Assembly: GCA_910577285.1 (NCBI GenBank)
Contig: CAJTLO010000004.1
Coordinates: forward strand, 1 to 52,097
Length of the DNA: 52,097 bases
Reading direction: 5' to 3'
Origin: an uncultured Rikenellaceae bacterium
GTDB taxonomy: Bacteria; Bacteroidota; Bacteroidia; Bacteroidales; Rikenellaceae
The position numbers and the translations under genes were made by a program. The notes below the pieces were generated by a model, which worked only from the letters and a program-made list of their open reading frames with translations, was not told the DNA's origin and made no database searches. Shown here piece by piece: positions 16,753 to 25,908 of the stretch. Position 1 is the first letter of the stretch. Each line of letters opens with the position of its first letter.

Positions 16753-18954
16753 ATGCCACGCCCCCATAACGGAAACAATCCGGCCACTCCGCGCCAACAG
16801 AACATCAAGCGCAGCATCATGTCGCGCGTGAGGGTGCTCTATGCCATCTTCGCCGTGATCGCGGTCGCCATCTTCGCCATGATCCTCGTCACCCAGTACG
16901 GTCCCAACGGCACCCCCCTGCGCAACCGCTCCGACCGCAAGTGCTACAAGACCATCGATGTGCCCGCCTCGCGCGGCAACATCTATTCGCACGACGGCCG
17001 GATTCTCGCCACCGACTCCCCCTCCTACAACCTGTCGGTGGACTTCACCGTACTCGACATGGATGCCGAGGAGTTCAATGCCCTCAGTGCCGCCCTGGCC
17101 GACAGCCTCCACCGCACCATTCCCGGCTACTCGAAAGACCATTTCCTGCGCCGGCTGCGCGAAATCCGTGCAAAAGCCCTGCGCGGCGGCCCGGGCAGCC
17201 AAAACCAACGGCTGGTACGCGACAAGGTGAACCAGCTCCAGCTCGACCGCATCAAGACTTTCCCCATCTTCAATAAAGGACGCCTGGGCGGCGGCCTCAT
17301 CTACACCCAGGATGCCGAGCGGTACAAACCCTACGGGACCCTCGCGGCACGTACCCTGGGCAAACCGGGCGAGTTCGGCCTCGAAGCGTCGTTCAACGAG
17401 TTCCTTTCGGGCAGCGACGGACGGAACCTCTGTGTCCGTCTGGTGCGGGACATCTGGGTACCCGTGGTATCGAAAGAGAACGTGGAAGCCGTCAACGGCT
17501 ACGACCTGGTCACCACCATCGACGTGGATATGCAGGACATCGTGGAAACCGAGCTGCGAAAACAGATACTCGACAAGAACGCCACCTGCGGCACAGCCAT
17601 CATCATGGAGGTGGAGACGGGCGAGATACGCGCCATCTCCAACCTTACACGCTACGGCAGCACCGTACGCGACGACGTGAACCACGCCATCACGATGCGC
17701 TGCGAACCGGGCTCCACCTTCAAACTGGTTTCGCTCATGGCCCTGATCGACGAGGCGGGATACTCGCTCGACCACCCGATAGACTGCGCCGAGAGCGGTC
17801 GTTACTACTACCAGGTGGGCAAACGCAAATACCTCGTGGAGGATTCGCACGCCGTGGGACAGACCGACCTGCGGGGCGCCATGGAGCAATCCTCCAACAT
17901 CGGCTTCGTGAAGCTCGTCGACCAGGAATACCACGACTCCCCGGAGCGGTTCGTCGATTTCATTCAGTCGCTGGGAATCGACCGGCAGGTGAACATGCAG
18001 CTCTACGGCGGACTCAAGCCCGTCATCAAGGACCCCCGCCGCAAAAAAGAGACTGCCTGGGACGCCATCTCGCTCATGAAGATGTCCTACGGCTACGCCA
18101 TCGAACTCACGCCGATCCACACGCTGATGCTCTACAACGCCGTGGCCAACGACGGCCACATGGTGGCCCCGCGTCTGGTCACCGCCATTACCGAGAACGG
18201 CCATACGGTGGAACGTTTCGCAACGGAAACCGTCAACCGGAAGATATGCAGCGACAAAACGCTGCGGCTGGTGCGTGAAGCCCTCGAGGGGGTGGTCGAA
18301 GAGGGAACGGGTTCCATGATGAAAAACCCCAACTTCAAGATAGCGGGCAAAACGGGTACCGCACAGATCGCCATGAAGAACCGGGGCTACGCCGACGAAC
18401 GCGGCGGCCGCGACTACCTGGCCACCTTCGCGGGATACTTCCCCGCCGACAATCCGCGTTACAGCTGCATCGTGGCCATCAAGACCTATTACGGTCCCGG
18501 CGCACGCAACTCCTTCTACGGCGCCACGCTCGCCGCACCGGCTTTCAAGGCCATCGCCAACCGCGTCTACGCGCTGGACGCCAAATGGCAGGCCCCCCTC
18601 AGCCAGAGCGACGAACCCTGCGTAGCCCCCGTTAAAGGCGGCGACATGCAGCAGATCCGCACGGCCACGAACCGGCTGTCGATAACGGCCGACATCGGCC
18701 GGCGCACGCGCGGCTGGGGAACGACGCAACGGGATTCCACGCACGTCGAAGTCACGGCCCTCTCCGCCGAGGAGGGTGTCATGCCCTCGGTGAGGGGGAT
18801 GGCCCTCAAAGACGCACTTTACCTGCTCGAGAGCCGGGGACTGCGGGTCCATGCGAACGGCAAGGGCAAGGTGGTGTCGCAATCCCCCAGGGCCGGCACG
18901 GCCATACGCGAAGGCGACCCCGTGACCGTCACGTTGCGGCCTGCAGGCAACTGA
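16753..18954 (+). CDS. ftsI: Penicillin-binding protein (septal transpeptidase) with PASTA domain
   Basis: This 733-residue class B PBP cross-links septal peptidoglycan. A membrane anchor lies near residues 25-46. The dimerisation domain includes VPASRGNIYSHDGRILA. The transpeptidase domain carries the three active-site motifs: STFK (321-324, nucleophile Ser321), SSN (380-382) and KTGT (533-536). The C-terminal 70 residues form one PASTA unit (PSVRGMALKDALYLLESRGL), with a GSRV-like ending in VVSQSPRAGT. PASTA on the septal PBP is a known Bacteroidota feature. It should work with FtsW, encoded 4 kb downstream. Confidence 0.95.
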   Translation: MPRPHNGNNPATPRQQNIKRSIMSRVRVLYAIFAVIAVAIFAMILVTQYGPNGTPLRNRSDRKCYKTIDVPASRGNIYSHDGRILATDSPSYNLSVDFTVLDMDAEEFNALSAALADSLHRTIPGYSKDHFLRRLREIRAKALRGGPGSQNQRLVRDKVNQLQLDRIKTFPIFNKGRLGGGLIYTQDAERYKPYGTLAARTLGKPGEFGLEASFNEFLSGSDGRNLCVRLVRDIWVPVVSKENVEAVNGYDLVTTIDVDMQDIVETELRKQILDKNATCGTAIIMEVETGEIRAISNLTRYGSTVRDDVNHAITMRCEPGSTFKLVSLMALIDEAGYSLDHPIDCAESGRYYYQVGKRKYLVEDSHAVGQTDLRGAMEQSSNIGFVKLVDQEYHDSPERFVDFIQSLGIDRQVNMQLYGGLKPVIKDPRRKKETAWDAISLMKMSYGYAIELTPIHTLMLYNAVANDGHMVAPRLVTAITENGHTVERFATETVNRKICSDKTLRLVREALEGVVEEGTGSMMKNPNFKIAGKTGTAQIAMKNRGYADERGGRDYLATFAGYFPADNPRYSCIVAIKTYYGPGARNSFYGATLAAPAFKAIANRVYALDAKWQAPLSQSDEPCVAPVKGGDMQQIRTATNRLSITADIGRRTRGWGTTQRDSTHVEVTALSAEEGVMPSVRGMALKDALYLLESRGLRVHANGKGKVVSQSPRAGTAIREGDPVTVTLRPAGN

Positions 18955-19003
18955 TGCGGCTCCGTAGCGACAGAAACGAAGAACAACAACCATATCGTCA
19001 AAG

Positions 19004-20473
19004 ATGAAACTGACAGAACTCTTATCGGGCATCGAAACCCTGCGGACGACGGGCGCTGCGGACGCGGAGATCACCTCGCTCGGATTCGACTCGCGCCACA
19101 CGACGCCGGGCCAGCTATTTTTCGCCGTCAAAGGGAGTGCGAGCGACGGACACGACTACATCGCTCAGGCAACGGCCGACGGTGCGGCAGCGGTCGTATG
19201 CGAACGGCTTCCCGAAACCCCCGCTCCGGAAGTGGCCTACGTCGTGGTGGCGGACAGCTCCGCCGTCCTGGGCACCGTCGCCTCGCGATTCTACGGCGAG
19301 CCGAGCCGGAAGCTGAAACTGGTGGGCGTGACCGGTACCAACGGCAAAACCACGACCGCCACTCTGCTCTACGACCTGTTCCGCAGACTCGGCTACAAGG
19401 CGGGCCTCATCTCCACGGTCGTTTACCGGATCGACGACGAAGCGCGTCCCTCCACGCACACCACGCCGGACGCCATCCGTCTCAACGCCATGCTGGCCGA
19501 AATGGCCGAACGGGGCTGCGACTACTGCTTCATGGAGGTCAGCTCCCACAGCATCGTGCAGGAACGCATCGCAGGCGCGACCTTCGCCGGAGGAGTCTTC
19601 ACCAACATCACCCACGACCACCTCGATTACCACGGCACGTTCGCCGAATACATACGCGCAAAAAAACTCTTTTTCGACCGCTTGCCCAAAGAGGCGTTCG
19701 CACTGGTGAACACCGACGACCGCAACGGAGCGGTGATGGTACAGAACACCGCCGCGGCCGCCCGTACCTACTCGCTGCGCAGCTTCTCGGATTTTCCGTG
19801 CCGCATTCTGGAAAACACCCCCGAAGGGATGCTGCTCGAACTGGAGGGCCGCCAGGTATGGACGCGTTTCCTCGGACGGTTCAACGCCTACAACCTCACC
19901 GCGGTCTACGGCACCGCAAGGCTGCTGGGCGCCGGATGCGACGAAACGTTACAGGCGCTGAGCACCCTCACTCCGGTGAACGGTCGGTTCGACACGCTGC
20001 ACTCCCCGGAGGGAGTAACGGCCATCGTGGACTACGCCCACACGCCCGATGCCCTGCGCAACGTGATCGACACGGTGAACGAATTGCGCGACGGTGGCGG
20101 ACGGCTCCTGGTAGTAGTGGGCTGCGGCGGCGACCGCGACCGCAGCAAACGTCCCGTCATGGCGCAGATCGCCGCCGAAGGGGCCGACCTGTCGGTCTTC
20201 ACCTCCGACAATCCGCGGCATGAGGATCCGGATGCCATTCTGGCCGAGATGACCGCCTCCCTGCCCGACACGGGCCGGTGGCTGACGATCACCGACCGCC
20301 GGCAGGCCATCCGGGCGGCTGCCGCCATGGCCCGCCGGGGCGACTACCTGCTCATCGCCGGCAAGGGACACGAAACCTACCAGATAACGGGCGACACGCG
20401 CACCCATTTCGACGACAAGGAGGAGGTACGCCGGGCCCTGGGCATGGATACGCCCGCCCAAGCCCGCGAATAA
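19004..20473 (+). CDS. murE: UDP-MurNAc-L-Ala-D-Glu:meso-2,6-diaminopimelate ligase
   Basis: This 489-residue Mur ligase adds the third stem-peptide residue in the cytoplasm. The ATP-binding loop GTNGKTTT is at about residues 111-118, with THTTPDAIRLNAML and ITHDHLDYHGTF downstream. The DNPRHEDP motif near residue 400 contains the DNPR signature that marks specificity for meso-diaminopimelate rather than lysine. KGHETYQ near the end is also conserved. Length is typical. Confidence 0.97.
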   Translation: MKLTELLSGIETLRTTGAADAEITSLGFDSRHTTPGQLFFAVKGSASDGHDYIAQATADGAAAVVCERLPETPAPEVAYVVVADSSAVLGTVASRFYGEPSRKLKLVGVTGTNGKTTTATLLYDLFRRLGYKAGLISTVVYRIDDEARPSTHTTPDAIRLNAMLAEMAERGCDYCFMEVSSHSIVQERIAGATFAGGVFTNITHDHLDYHGTFAEYIRAKKLFFDRLPKEAFALVNTDDRNGAVMVQNTAAAARTYSLRSFSDFPCRILENTPEGMLLELEGRQVWTRFLGRFNAYNLTAVYGTARLLGAGCDETLQALSTLTPVNGRFDTLHSPEGVTAIVDYAHTPDALRNVIDTVNELRDGGGRLLVVVGCGGDRDRSKRPVMAQIAAEGADLSVFTSDNPRHEDPDAILAEMTASLPDTGRWLTITDRRQAIRAAAAMARRGDYLLIAGKGHETYQITGDTRTHFDDKEEVRRALGMDTPAQARE

Positions 20474-20557
20474 TATCGGCGAAGGCCGTATCAACCGAAT
20501 GGATTATGGACTAATTTTACGGTCCGAACGACAACTACGCAAAACAAGTTCAGAGAG

Positions 20558-21811
20558 ATGCTCTATTCCCTGCTCGAATACCTCGGAACCCACTTCGACC
20601 TGCCTGGGGCGGGTCTGTTCCGTTACCTTTCGTTCCGCTCCGGGTGTGCGATCGTATTCGCGCTGCTCATCGGCGCCATTTTCGGCAAGAAGATCATCGA
20701 AAGGCTCCGCCGCCACCAGATCGGCGAAGAGATCCGCAACCTCGGCCTGGAGGGCCAGATGGAAAAACGCGGCACCCCTACGATGGGCGGCATGATCATC
20801 CTGGGCGCGATGCTCGTGCCGGTCGTACTCTTCTGCGACCTGCGCAACGTCTATGTCCAGCTCATGATCGTATCCTCCGTGTGGCTCGGCCTGCTGGGCT
20901 TCGCCGACGACTACATCAAAGTATTCCGCAAACACAAGGAGGGCCTCAAAGGCCGCTTCAAGATCATCGGCCAGGTGGGGCTGGGCATCATCGTCGGTAC
21001 GGTCATGTGCTTCAGCCAGCAGATCGTCATCGTGGAGAAGTCGCAGCCCGCAACGGCCACAGCCGCCGTGCAGGCCGCAGATGCGGAAGCGGGATATGCC
21101 GTCACGGCCCACTACGGAGAGATGCCGCAGAAGACCACCAAAACCACCATCCCTTTCGTAAAGAACAACGAATTCGATTACCACTGGCTCGTCCCCTCCG
21201 ACCAACCCTGGGGCAACGTACTGACGTGGCTCATCTACATCCTGATCGCCATCTTCATCATCACGGCGGTATCCAACGGTGCCAACCTCACCGACGGCCT
21301 CGACGGACTGGCGACGGGCGTCTCGGCCGTCATCATCGTCATCATGGGGGCCTTCGCATACCTCTCGGGCAACATCATCTACTCGGACTACCTCAACATC
21401 ATGTACATTCCGGGGACGGGCGAACTGACCGTATTCGCCGCCGCCCTGGTGGGAGCGCTCATCGGCTTCCTGTGGTACAACTGCTATCCGGCCCAGGTGT
21501 TCATGGGCGATACGGGCAGTCTTGCGCTCGGGGGCATCATCGCCGTCTTCGCGCTGCTCGTCCGCAAGGAACTGCTGCTGCCGCTCCTGTGCGGCATCTT
21601 CCTCGTGGAAGCCGTTTCCACCATGATTCAAGTCACCTATTTCCGATACACCAAACGCCGGTACGGCGAGGGACGACGCTACTTCCTGATGGCGCCGCTG
21701 CACCACCACTATCAGAAAAAAGGCATTCCCGAAAACAAGATCGTCGTCCGCTTCTGGATCGTACAGATCCTCCTCGCGGCCATGACGCTGGTAACACTTA
21801 AAATACGTTAA
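20558..21811 (+). CDS. mraY: Phospho-MurNAc-pentapeptide translocase
   Basis: This 417-residue integral membrane enzyme transfers phospho-MurNAc-pentapeptide to undecaprenyl phosphate, making lipid I. Conserved parts are GTPTMGG, FADDYIKVFRKHKEGL, the NLTDGLDGLATG aspartate motif and the APLHHHYQKKG loop. Between the early and middle helices there is an insert of about 60 residues (roughly 165-225), commonly seen in Bacteroidota and absent from E. coli MraY (360 residues). It ends six bases before murD. Confidence 0.96.
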   Translation: MLYSLLEYLGTHFDLPGAGLFRYLSFRSGCAIVFALLIGAIFGKKIIERLRRHQIGEEIRNLGLEGQMEKRGTPTMGGMIILGAMLVPVVLFCDLRNVYVQLMIVSSVWLGLLGFADDYIKVFRKHKEGLKGRFKIIGQVGLGIIVGTVMCFSQQIVIVEKSQPATATAAVQAADAEAGYAVTAHYGEMPQKTTKTTIPFVKNNEFDYHWLVPSDQPWGNVLTWLIYILIAIFIITAVSNGANLTDGLDGLATGVSAVIIVIMGAFAYLSGNIIYSDYLNIMYIPGTGELTVFAAALVGALIGFLWYNCYPAQVFMGDTGSLALGGIIAVFALLVRKELLLPLLCGIFLVEAVSTMIQVTYFRYTKRRYGEGRRYFLMAPLHHHYQKKGIPENKIVVRFWIVQILLAAMTLVTLKIR

Positions 21812-21816
21812 GATCC

Positions 21817-23229
21817 ATGAAAGCAGTTGTTTTGGGCGGAGGAGAGAGCGGATACGGTTCCGCCGTGCTGGCCCAGGTCAAGGGGCTCGACGTCTTCCTC
21901 TCCGACAAGGGCAGGATAGAATCCAAATACGCCGAAGTACTCGACCGCTACGGCATCGCCTACGAAGAGGGCACGCACACCGAAGCACGGATTCTCGACG
22001 CCGACTTCGCCGTCAAAAGTCCCGGCATTCCGGACACGGCTCCCATCGTGACGAAACTGCGCGAGCGGGGAATACCGGTCATCTCCGAGATCGAGTTCGC
22101 CGGACGCTATACCAAGGGCAAGACCATCTGCATCACCGGCTCCAACGGCAAAACCACCACCACCACCATGACGGGCGAGATCCTCCGCGCCGCGGGCTAC
22201 GACGTGGCCGTGGGCGGCAACATCGGCGAGAGCTTCGCCTACACCGTGGCGACCGGCGACCGGGAGTGGTACGTGCTGGAGTTGAGCAGCTTCCAGCTCG
22301 ACGGGATCGTCGACTTCCGCCCCGATATAGCCGTCGTCACGAACATCACGCCCGACCACCTGGACCGCTACGACCACAAGTTCCAGAACTATATCGACAG
22401 CAAGTTCCGCATCATCCGCAACCAGCGGCCCGAAGACCGGTTCATCTACGGAATCGACAATCCGGAAACATGCCGCGAGGTGGCCCGGCGCAACCCCGCC
22501 CTGCACCGGTTGCCCTTTACGTCCCGGTCGTACCGGGAGTGCGCGGAGGCAGGCATGCCCCTTGCGCAGGCGACGGCGGAGAGCGGTTCCGCCGCACCGC
22601 AGGGAGCCTTTCTCACCCCGGAGGGCACATTCGCGGTATCGGTGAACGACCGAAGCGTCACGATCGACCCCGCCCGCATGCAGGTAAAAGGGATACACAA
22701 CATCTACAATGCCCAGGCCGCGGCGCTCGCGGCGCTCGCGGCAGGAGTCGCTCCGGAAATCATCGAGAAAACCCTCTACGGTTTCGCAGGGGTCGAGCAC
22801 CGGATGGAACCGGCCGGAACGGTACGCGGCACGGAGTACATCAACGATTCGAAGGCTACCAACGTCGACTCGGCATGGTATGCCCTCGACAGCATGACGC
22901 GCCCCACGATATGGATCGCCGGAGGCACCGACAAGGGCAATGACTACGAACCGCTGAAGCCGCTCGCCCGCCGGCATGTCAAAGCACTGGTGTGCATGGG
23001 CGTGGACAACGCCAAACTGATACGCGATTTCACGGACATGGTACCGGTCGTCTGCGACACCCACTCCCTCGAGGAGGCGATGCGTACATGCGCCGACCTG
23101 GCCCGACCGGGCGACACGGTATTGCTTTCGCCCGCCTGCGCCAGCTTCGACCTGTTCCGCAACTACGAGGAACGGGGCAGGCTCTTCAAGGCAGCCGTTC
23201 AGCAACTCAATCAGGAGGCCGAACGATGA
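21817..23229 (+). CDS. murD: UDP-MurNAc-L-alanine:D-glutamate ligase
   Basis: This 470-residue Mur ligase adds D-glutamate. The N-terminal nucleotide-like domain starts MKAVVLGGGESGYGSAVLA. The ATP loop is ITGSNGKTTTTT, followed by ELSSFQLD and ITPDHLDRY. The C-terminal domain has YINDSKATNVDSAWYAL and LLSPACASFDLFRNYEERG. Its stop overlaps the ftsW start (ATGA), implying coupled translation. Confidence 0.96.
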   Translation: MKAVVLGGGESGYGSAVLAQVKGLDVFLSDKGRIESKYAEVLDRYGIAYEEGTHTEARILDADFAVKSPGIPDTAPIVTKLRERGIPVISEIEFAGRYTKGKTICITGSNGKTTTTTMTGEILRAAGYDVAVGGNIGESFAYTVATGDREWYVLELSSFQLDGIVDFRPDIAVVTNITPDHLDRYDHKFQNYIDSKFRIIRNQRPEDRFIYGIDNPETCREVARRNPALHRLPFTSRSYRECAEAGMPLAQATAESGSAAPQGAFLTPEGTFAVSVNDRSVTIDPARMQVKGIHNIYNAQAAALAALAAGVAPEIIEKTLYGFAGVEHRMEPAGTVRGTEYINDSKATNVDSAWYALDSMTRPTIWIAGGTDKGNDYEPLKPLARRHVKALVCMGVDNAKLIRDFTDMVPVVCDTHSLEEAMRTCADLARPGDTVLLSPACASFDLFRNYEERGRLFKAAVQQLNQEAER

Positions 23230-24728
23230 AGGAGGAGAAGGATCGCCTGTCCGACGGTCCGCAGGCACGCACCGAGGGAGCGACCGAAGGCTCCCCCGCC
23301 GCATCGAACCGCCGCGCGGCATGGTCGAAGCGGGGGACGGAAGCGGCACGCCTGGTGGGCGCCGAGGCCCGACGCCTCTCCGAAACGGGCATGGAGATCG
23401 GTCAGAAAGTCCGCCGCAAAAGCCGGCCCTGGATCGACGCCATCTTCGGAGGCGACAAGGTGCTGTGGACGGTCATCATCGTCCTGCTCATCTTCTCGAT
23501 GCTGCTCACCTTCTCCGCCACGGTCTACAAACCGGGCGGCACGCCGACCGCGAAACTCATCAACCAGTTGGTCTTCATCACGGCGGGCATCGCGGCCCTG
23601 CTGGTGGTACATATCATCAAATACCAGTTCTACGGCCGCATCGCCAACGCCGTATTCATCTTCGGACTCATCCTCACGGTGCTGGCGATGGTCATCGGTC
23701 CCGAAGAGGCGGGAGCCCGGCGCGACCTCGACATTCCGCTCATCCACATCCGGTTCCAGCCCTTCGAAATTCTGAAAATCGGGGTCATCATGGTCCTCGC
23801 CAAACAGTTGGCACGGCGCCAGAAAGACATCGAACACACCCCCATTCTGCCGAGCTTCAATCCGAAATCGTGGATGGAGGACGCCCAGCGCAACGTCGAC
23901 ATCATCCGGCAGGAAACCATCCCGGTACTCGGACCGATCGTGGTGACCTGCATCTTCACCTTTCTCTCGGTGGGCAACTCCACCACGCTCATCATCGCCG
24001 CCACCTGCATGGTGATGCTCTTCATCGGCCGCGTACGCATGGCCGACCTGGGCAAAATGGTCGGCGCGGTGGCCCTGCTGGGCGTCGTACTCTTCGCCGC
24101 CGGACTGGGACGAAGCAACACCGGCCGCAGCCGTATGGCGAGCTTCAAACCCGATATGCTGGCCAAACATGTCCGCATGACTTCCGACAGCATCGAGATA
24201 TACCACTATCCGGAGTTCACCCGCCCCGACGGCAAGGTAAGCCCGGCCGAATCGAGCCAGTCGATCAACGCGAAGATGTCGATCGCATCGGGACGTTTCT
24301 TCGGCAAGGGTCCCGGCATGAGCACCCACCGCTCCAACCTGGAAGAGGCCGAAAGGGACTTCGCCTACGCCTTCATCATCGAGGAGTACGGCGCCGTGGG
24401 AGGACTCGTCATCCTGCTGCTCTACCTGTGGCTCTTCTTCCGCACGATCCAGATATTCAAGAAGTGCGGCACGGCCTTCCCCAGCCTGCTGGTGCTGGGT
24501 CTGGGACTGATGATCGTCCTCCAGGCCATGATCCACATGCTCGTATCGGTATCGCTCTTCCCCGTCACGGGCCAGCAGCTCCCCCTCATCAGCAAGGGCG
24601 GTTCGTCGCTGGTCTTCACGCTCACGGCACTGGGCATGATCCTGGGCGTGAGTCGCCAGACCTCGGAAAAGACGCTCGACAACCCGAAAGGCGAATCGCT
24701 GTTCGAGAAGGAAACGGGCGGAAGATAA
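23226..24728 (+). CDS. ftsW: Septal peptidoglycan glycosyltransferase FtsW
   Basis: This 500-residue SEDS protein polymerises lipid II at the septum with FtsI. The core has about ten membrane helices, with the signature GKGPGMSTHRSNLEEAERDFAYAF split by family-typical changes, and PVTGQQLPLISKGGSS near the end. It is about 100 residues longer than usual. There is a charged N-terminal extension of about 75 residues, and hydrophilic loops around 195-235 and 320-365. The ATG overlapping the murD stop was chosen as start; a later start just before the first helix cannot be excluded. Confidence 0.94.
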   Translation: MKEEKDRLSDGPQARTEGATEGSPAASNRRAAWSKRGTEAARLVGAEARRLSETGMEIGQKVRRKSRPWIDAIFGGDKVLWTVIIVLLIFSMLLTFSATVYKPGGTPTAKLINQLVFITAGIAALLVVHIIKYQFYGRIANAVFIFGLILTVLAMVIGPEEAGARRDLDIPLIHIRFQPFEILKIGVIMVLAKQLARRQKDIEHTPILPSFNPKSWMEDAQRNVDIIRQETIPVLGPIVVTCIFTFLSVGNSTTLIIAATCMVMLFIGRVRMADLGKMVGAVALLGVVLFAAGLGRSNTGRSRMASFKPDMLAKHVRMTSDSIEIYHYPEFTRPDGKVSPAESSQSINAKMSIASGRFFGKGPGMSTHRSNLEEAERDFAYAFIIEEYGAVGGLVILLLYLWLFFRTIQIFKKCGTAFPSLLVLGLGLMIVLQAMIHMLVSVSLFPVTGQQLPLISKGGSSLVFTLTALGMILGVSRQTSEKTLDNPKGESLFEKETGGR

Positions 24729-24795
24729 CGACCCGGCACGCGGTTCCCCGACCGCGGCACGAAGACTCCGTACAAAGCAAAACGACATAGACACA

Positions 24796-25908
24796 ATGGA
24801 AAACGGCAAACTGAAAATCATCCTCAGCGGCGGCGGCACGGGAGGGCATATCTATCCCTCGGTGGCAGTGGCCGAGGCCCTGCGCAGGGAACTGGGCGAG
24901 GAGGTGGACCTGCTCTTCGTGGGTGCCGAAGGGAAAATGGAGATGGAGAAGCTCCCCGCCCTGGGCTATCGGGTGGTCGGTCTTCCGGTAGCGGGCCTGC
25001 AACGCAGACTCGACCTGCGGAACCTCGCCCTCCCGTTCAAGGTCATGAAAAGCATCCGCAGGGCCCGCCGAACGATCCGCGAATTCGGCGCCGATGCGGC
25101 GGCCGGCTTCGGCGGATACGCCAGCGCTCCCGTCCTGTGGGCCGCACAGCACATGGGCATCCCCACCCTCATCCAGGAACAGAACTCCTACGCCGGAGTC
25201 ACCAACAAGCTCCTTGCCCGACGGGCCGACCGCATCTGCGTAGCCTACGACGGCATGGAGCGCTTCTTCCCTGCCGACCGCATCCTCTTCACGGGCAATC
25301 CGCTCCGGGGCGACTTCGGCAAAACGGCGCCGCGGGAGGAGGCCGCAGCCTATTTCGGTCTGGATGCCGACAAGCCCATCGTACTGGTCGTGGGCGGCAG
25401 CCTGGGCACGCGGACCCTCAACGAAGCGATGAAACGTCATGTTGCCGCAACCGGCACCGACGAGATACAGGTGATCTGGCAAACGGGCAAATACTACGAA
25501 AAAGAGATGGACGACTTCATGTCCGGCCGGCACCGTCCGGGCATTTGGCGCGGCGCATTCATCGACCGCATGGACTACGCCTACGCGGCGGCCGACGTGG
25601 TCGTTTCGCGTTCGGGCGCCTGCTCGGTATCGGAGCTCGCGCTGGCCGGAAAAGCCGTGATCTTCGTCCCCTCGCCCAACGTGGCCGAAGACCACCAGAC
25701 CAAAAACGCCCGCGCCCTGGCCGACCGGGGAGCGGCCCTGCTCATTCCCGATGCCGAAGCGGTGGAGAAAGCCATTCCGGCCGCCATCGCCCTGGCCGGC
25801 GACACCCCCCGCAGGGAGGAACTGCAACGAAACATCCGCACCATGGCCACACCCGACGCGGCACGGACGGTAGCGGCAGAAATCATCAAACTCGCCCGCA
25901 GACGATGA
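24796..25908 (+). CDS. murG: UDP-GlcNAc:lipid I N-acetylglucosaminyltransferase
   Basis: This 370-residue GT28 enzyme makes lipid II at the inner face of the membrane. The N-terminal glycine-rich loop is GGGTGGHIYPSVAVAEAL, with AAGFGGYASAPVL and QEQNSYAGVTNKLLA after it. The C-terminal donor domain has VVGGSLGTRTLN and SRSGACSVSELALAGKA, plus NVAEDHQTKNA. Its stop overlaps the murC start by four bases. Confidence 0.96.
   Translation: MENGKLKIILSGGGTGGHIYPSVAVAEALRRELGEEVDLLFVGAEGKMEMEKLPALGYRVVGLPVAGLQRRLDLRNLALPFKVMKSIRRARRTIREFGADAAAGFGGYASAPVLWAAQHMGIPTLIQEQNSYAGVTNKLLARRADRICVAYDGMERFFPADRILFTGNPLRGDFGKTAPREEAAAYFGLDADKPIVLVVGGSLGTRTLNEAMKRHVAATGTDEIQVIWQTGKYYEKEMDDFMSGRHRPGIWRGAFIDRMDYAYAAADVVVSRSGACSVSELALAGKAVIFVPSPNVAEDHQTKNARALADRGAALLIPDAEAVEKAIPAAIALAGDTPRREELQRNIRTMATPDAARTVAAEIIKLARRR

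Noticed and set aside
16747..19131. A 794-codon minus-strand open frame opposite ftsI
   Set aside because: It is the antisense shadow of a penicillin-binding protein with all active-site motifs.
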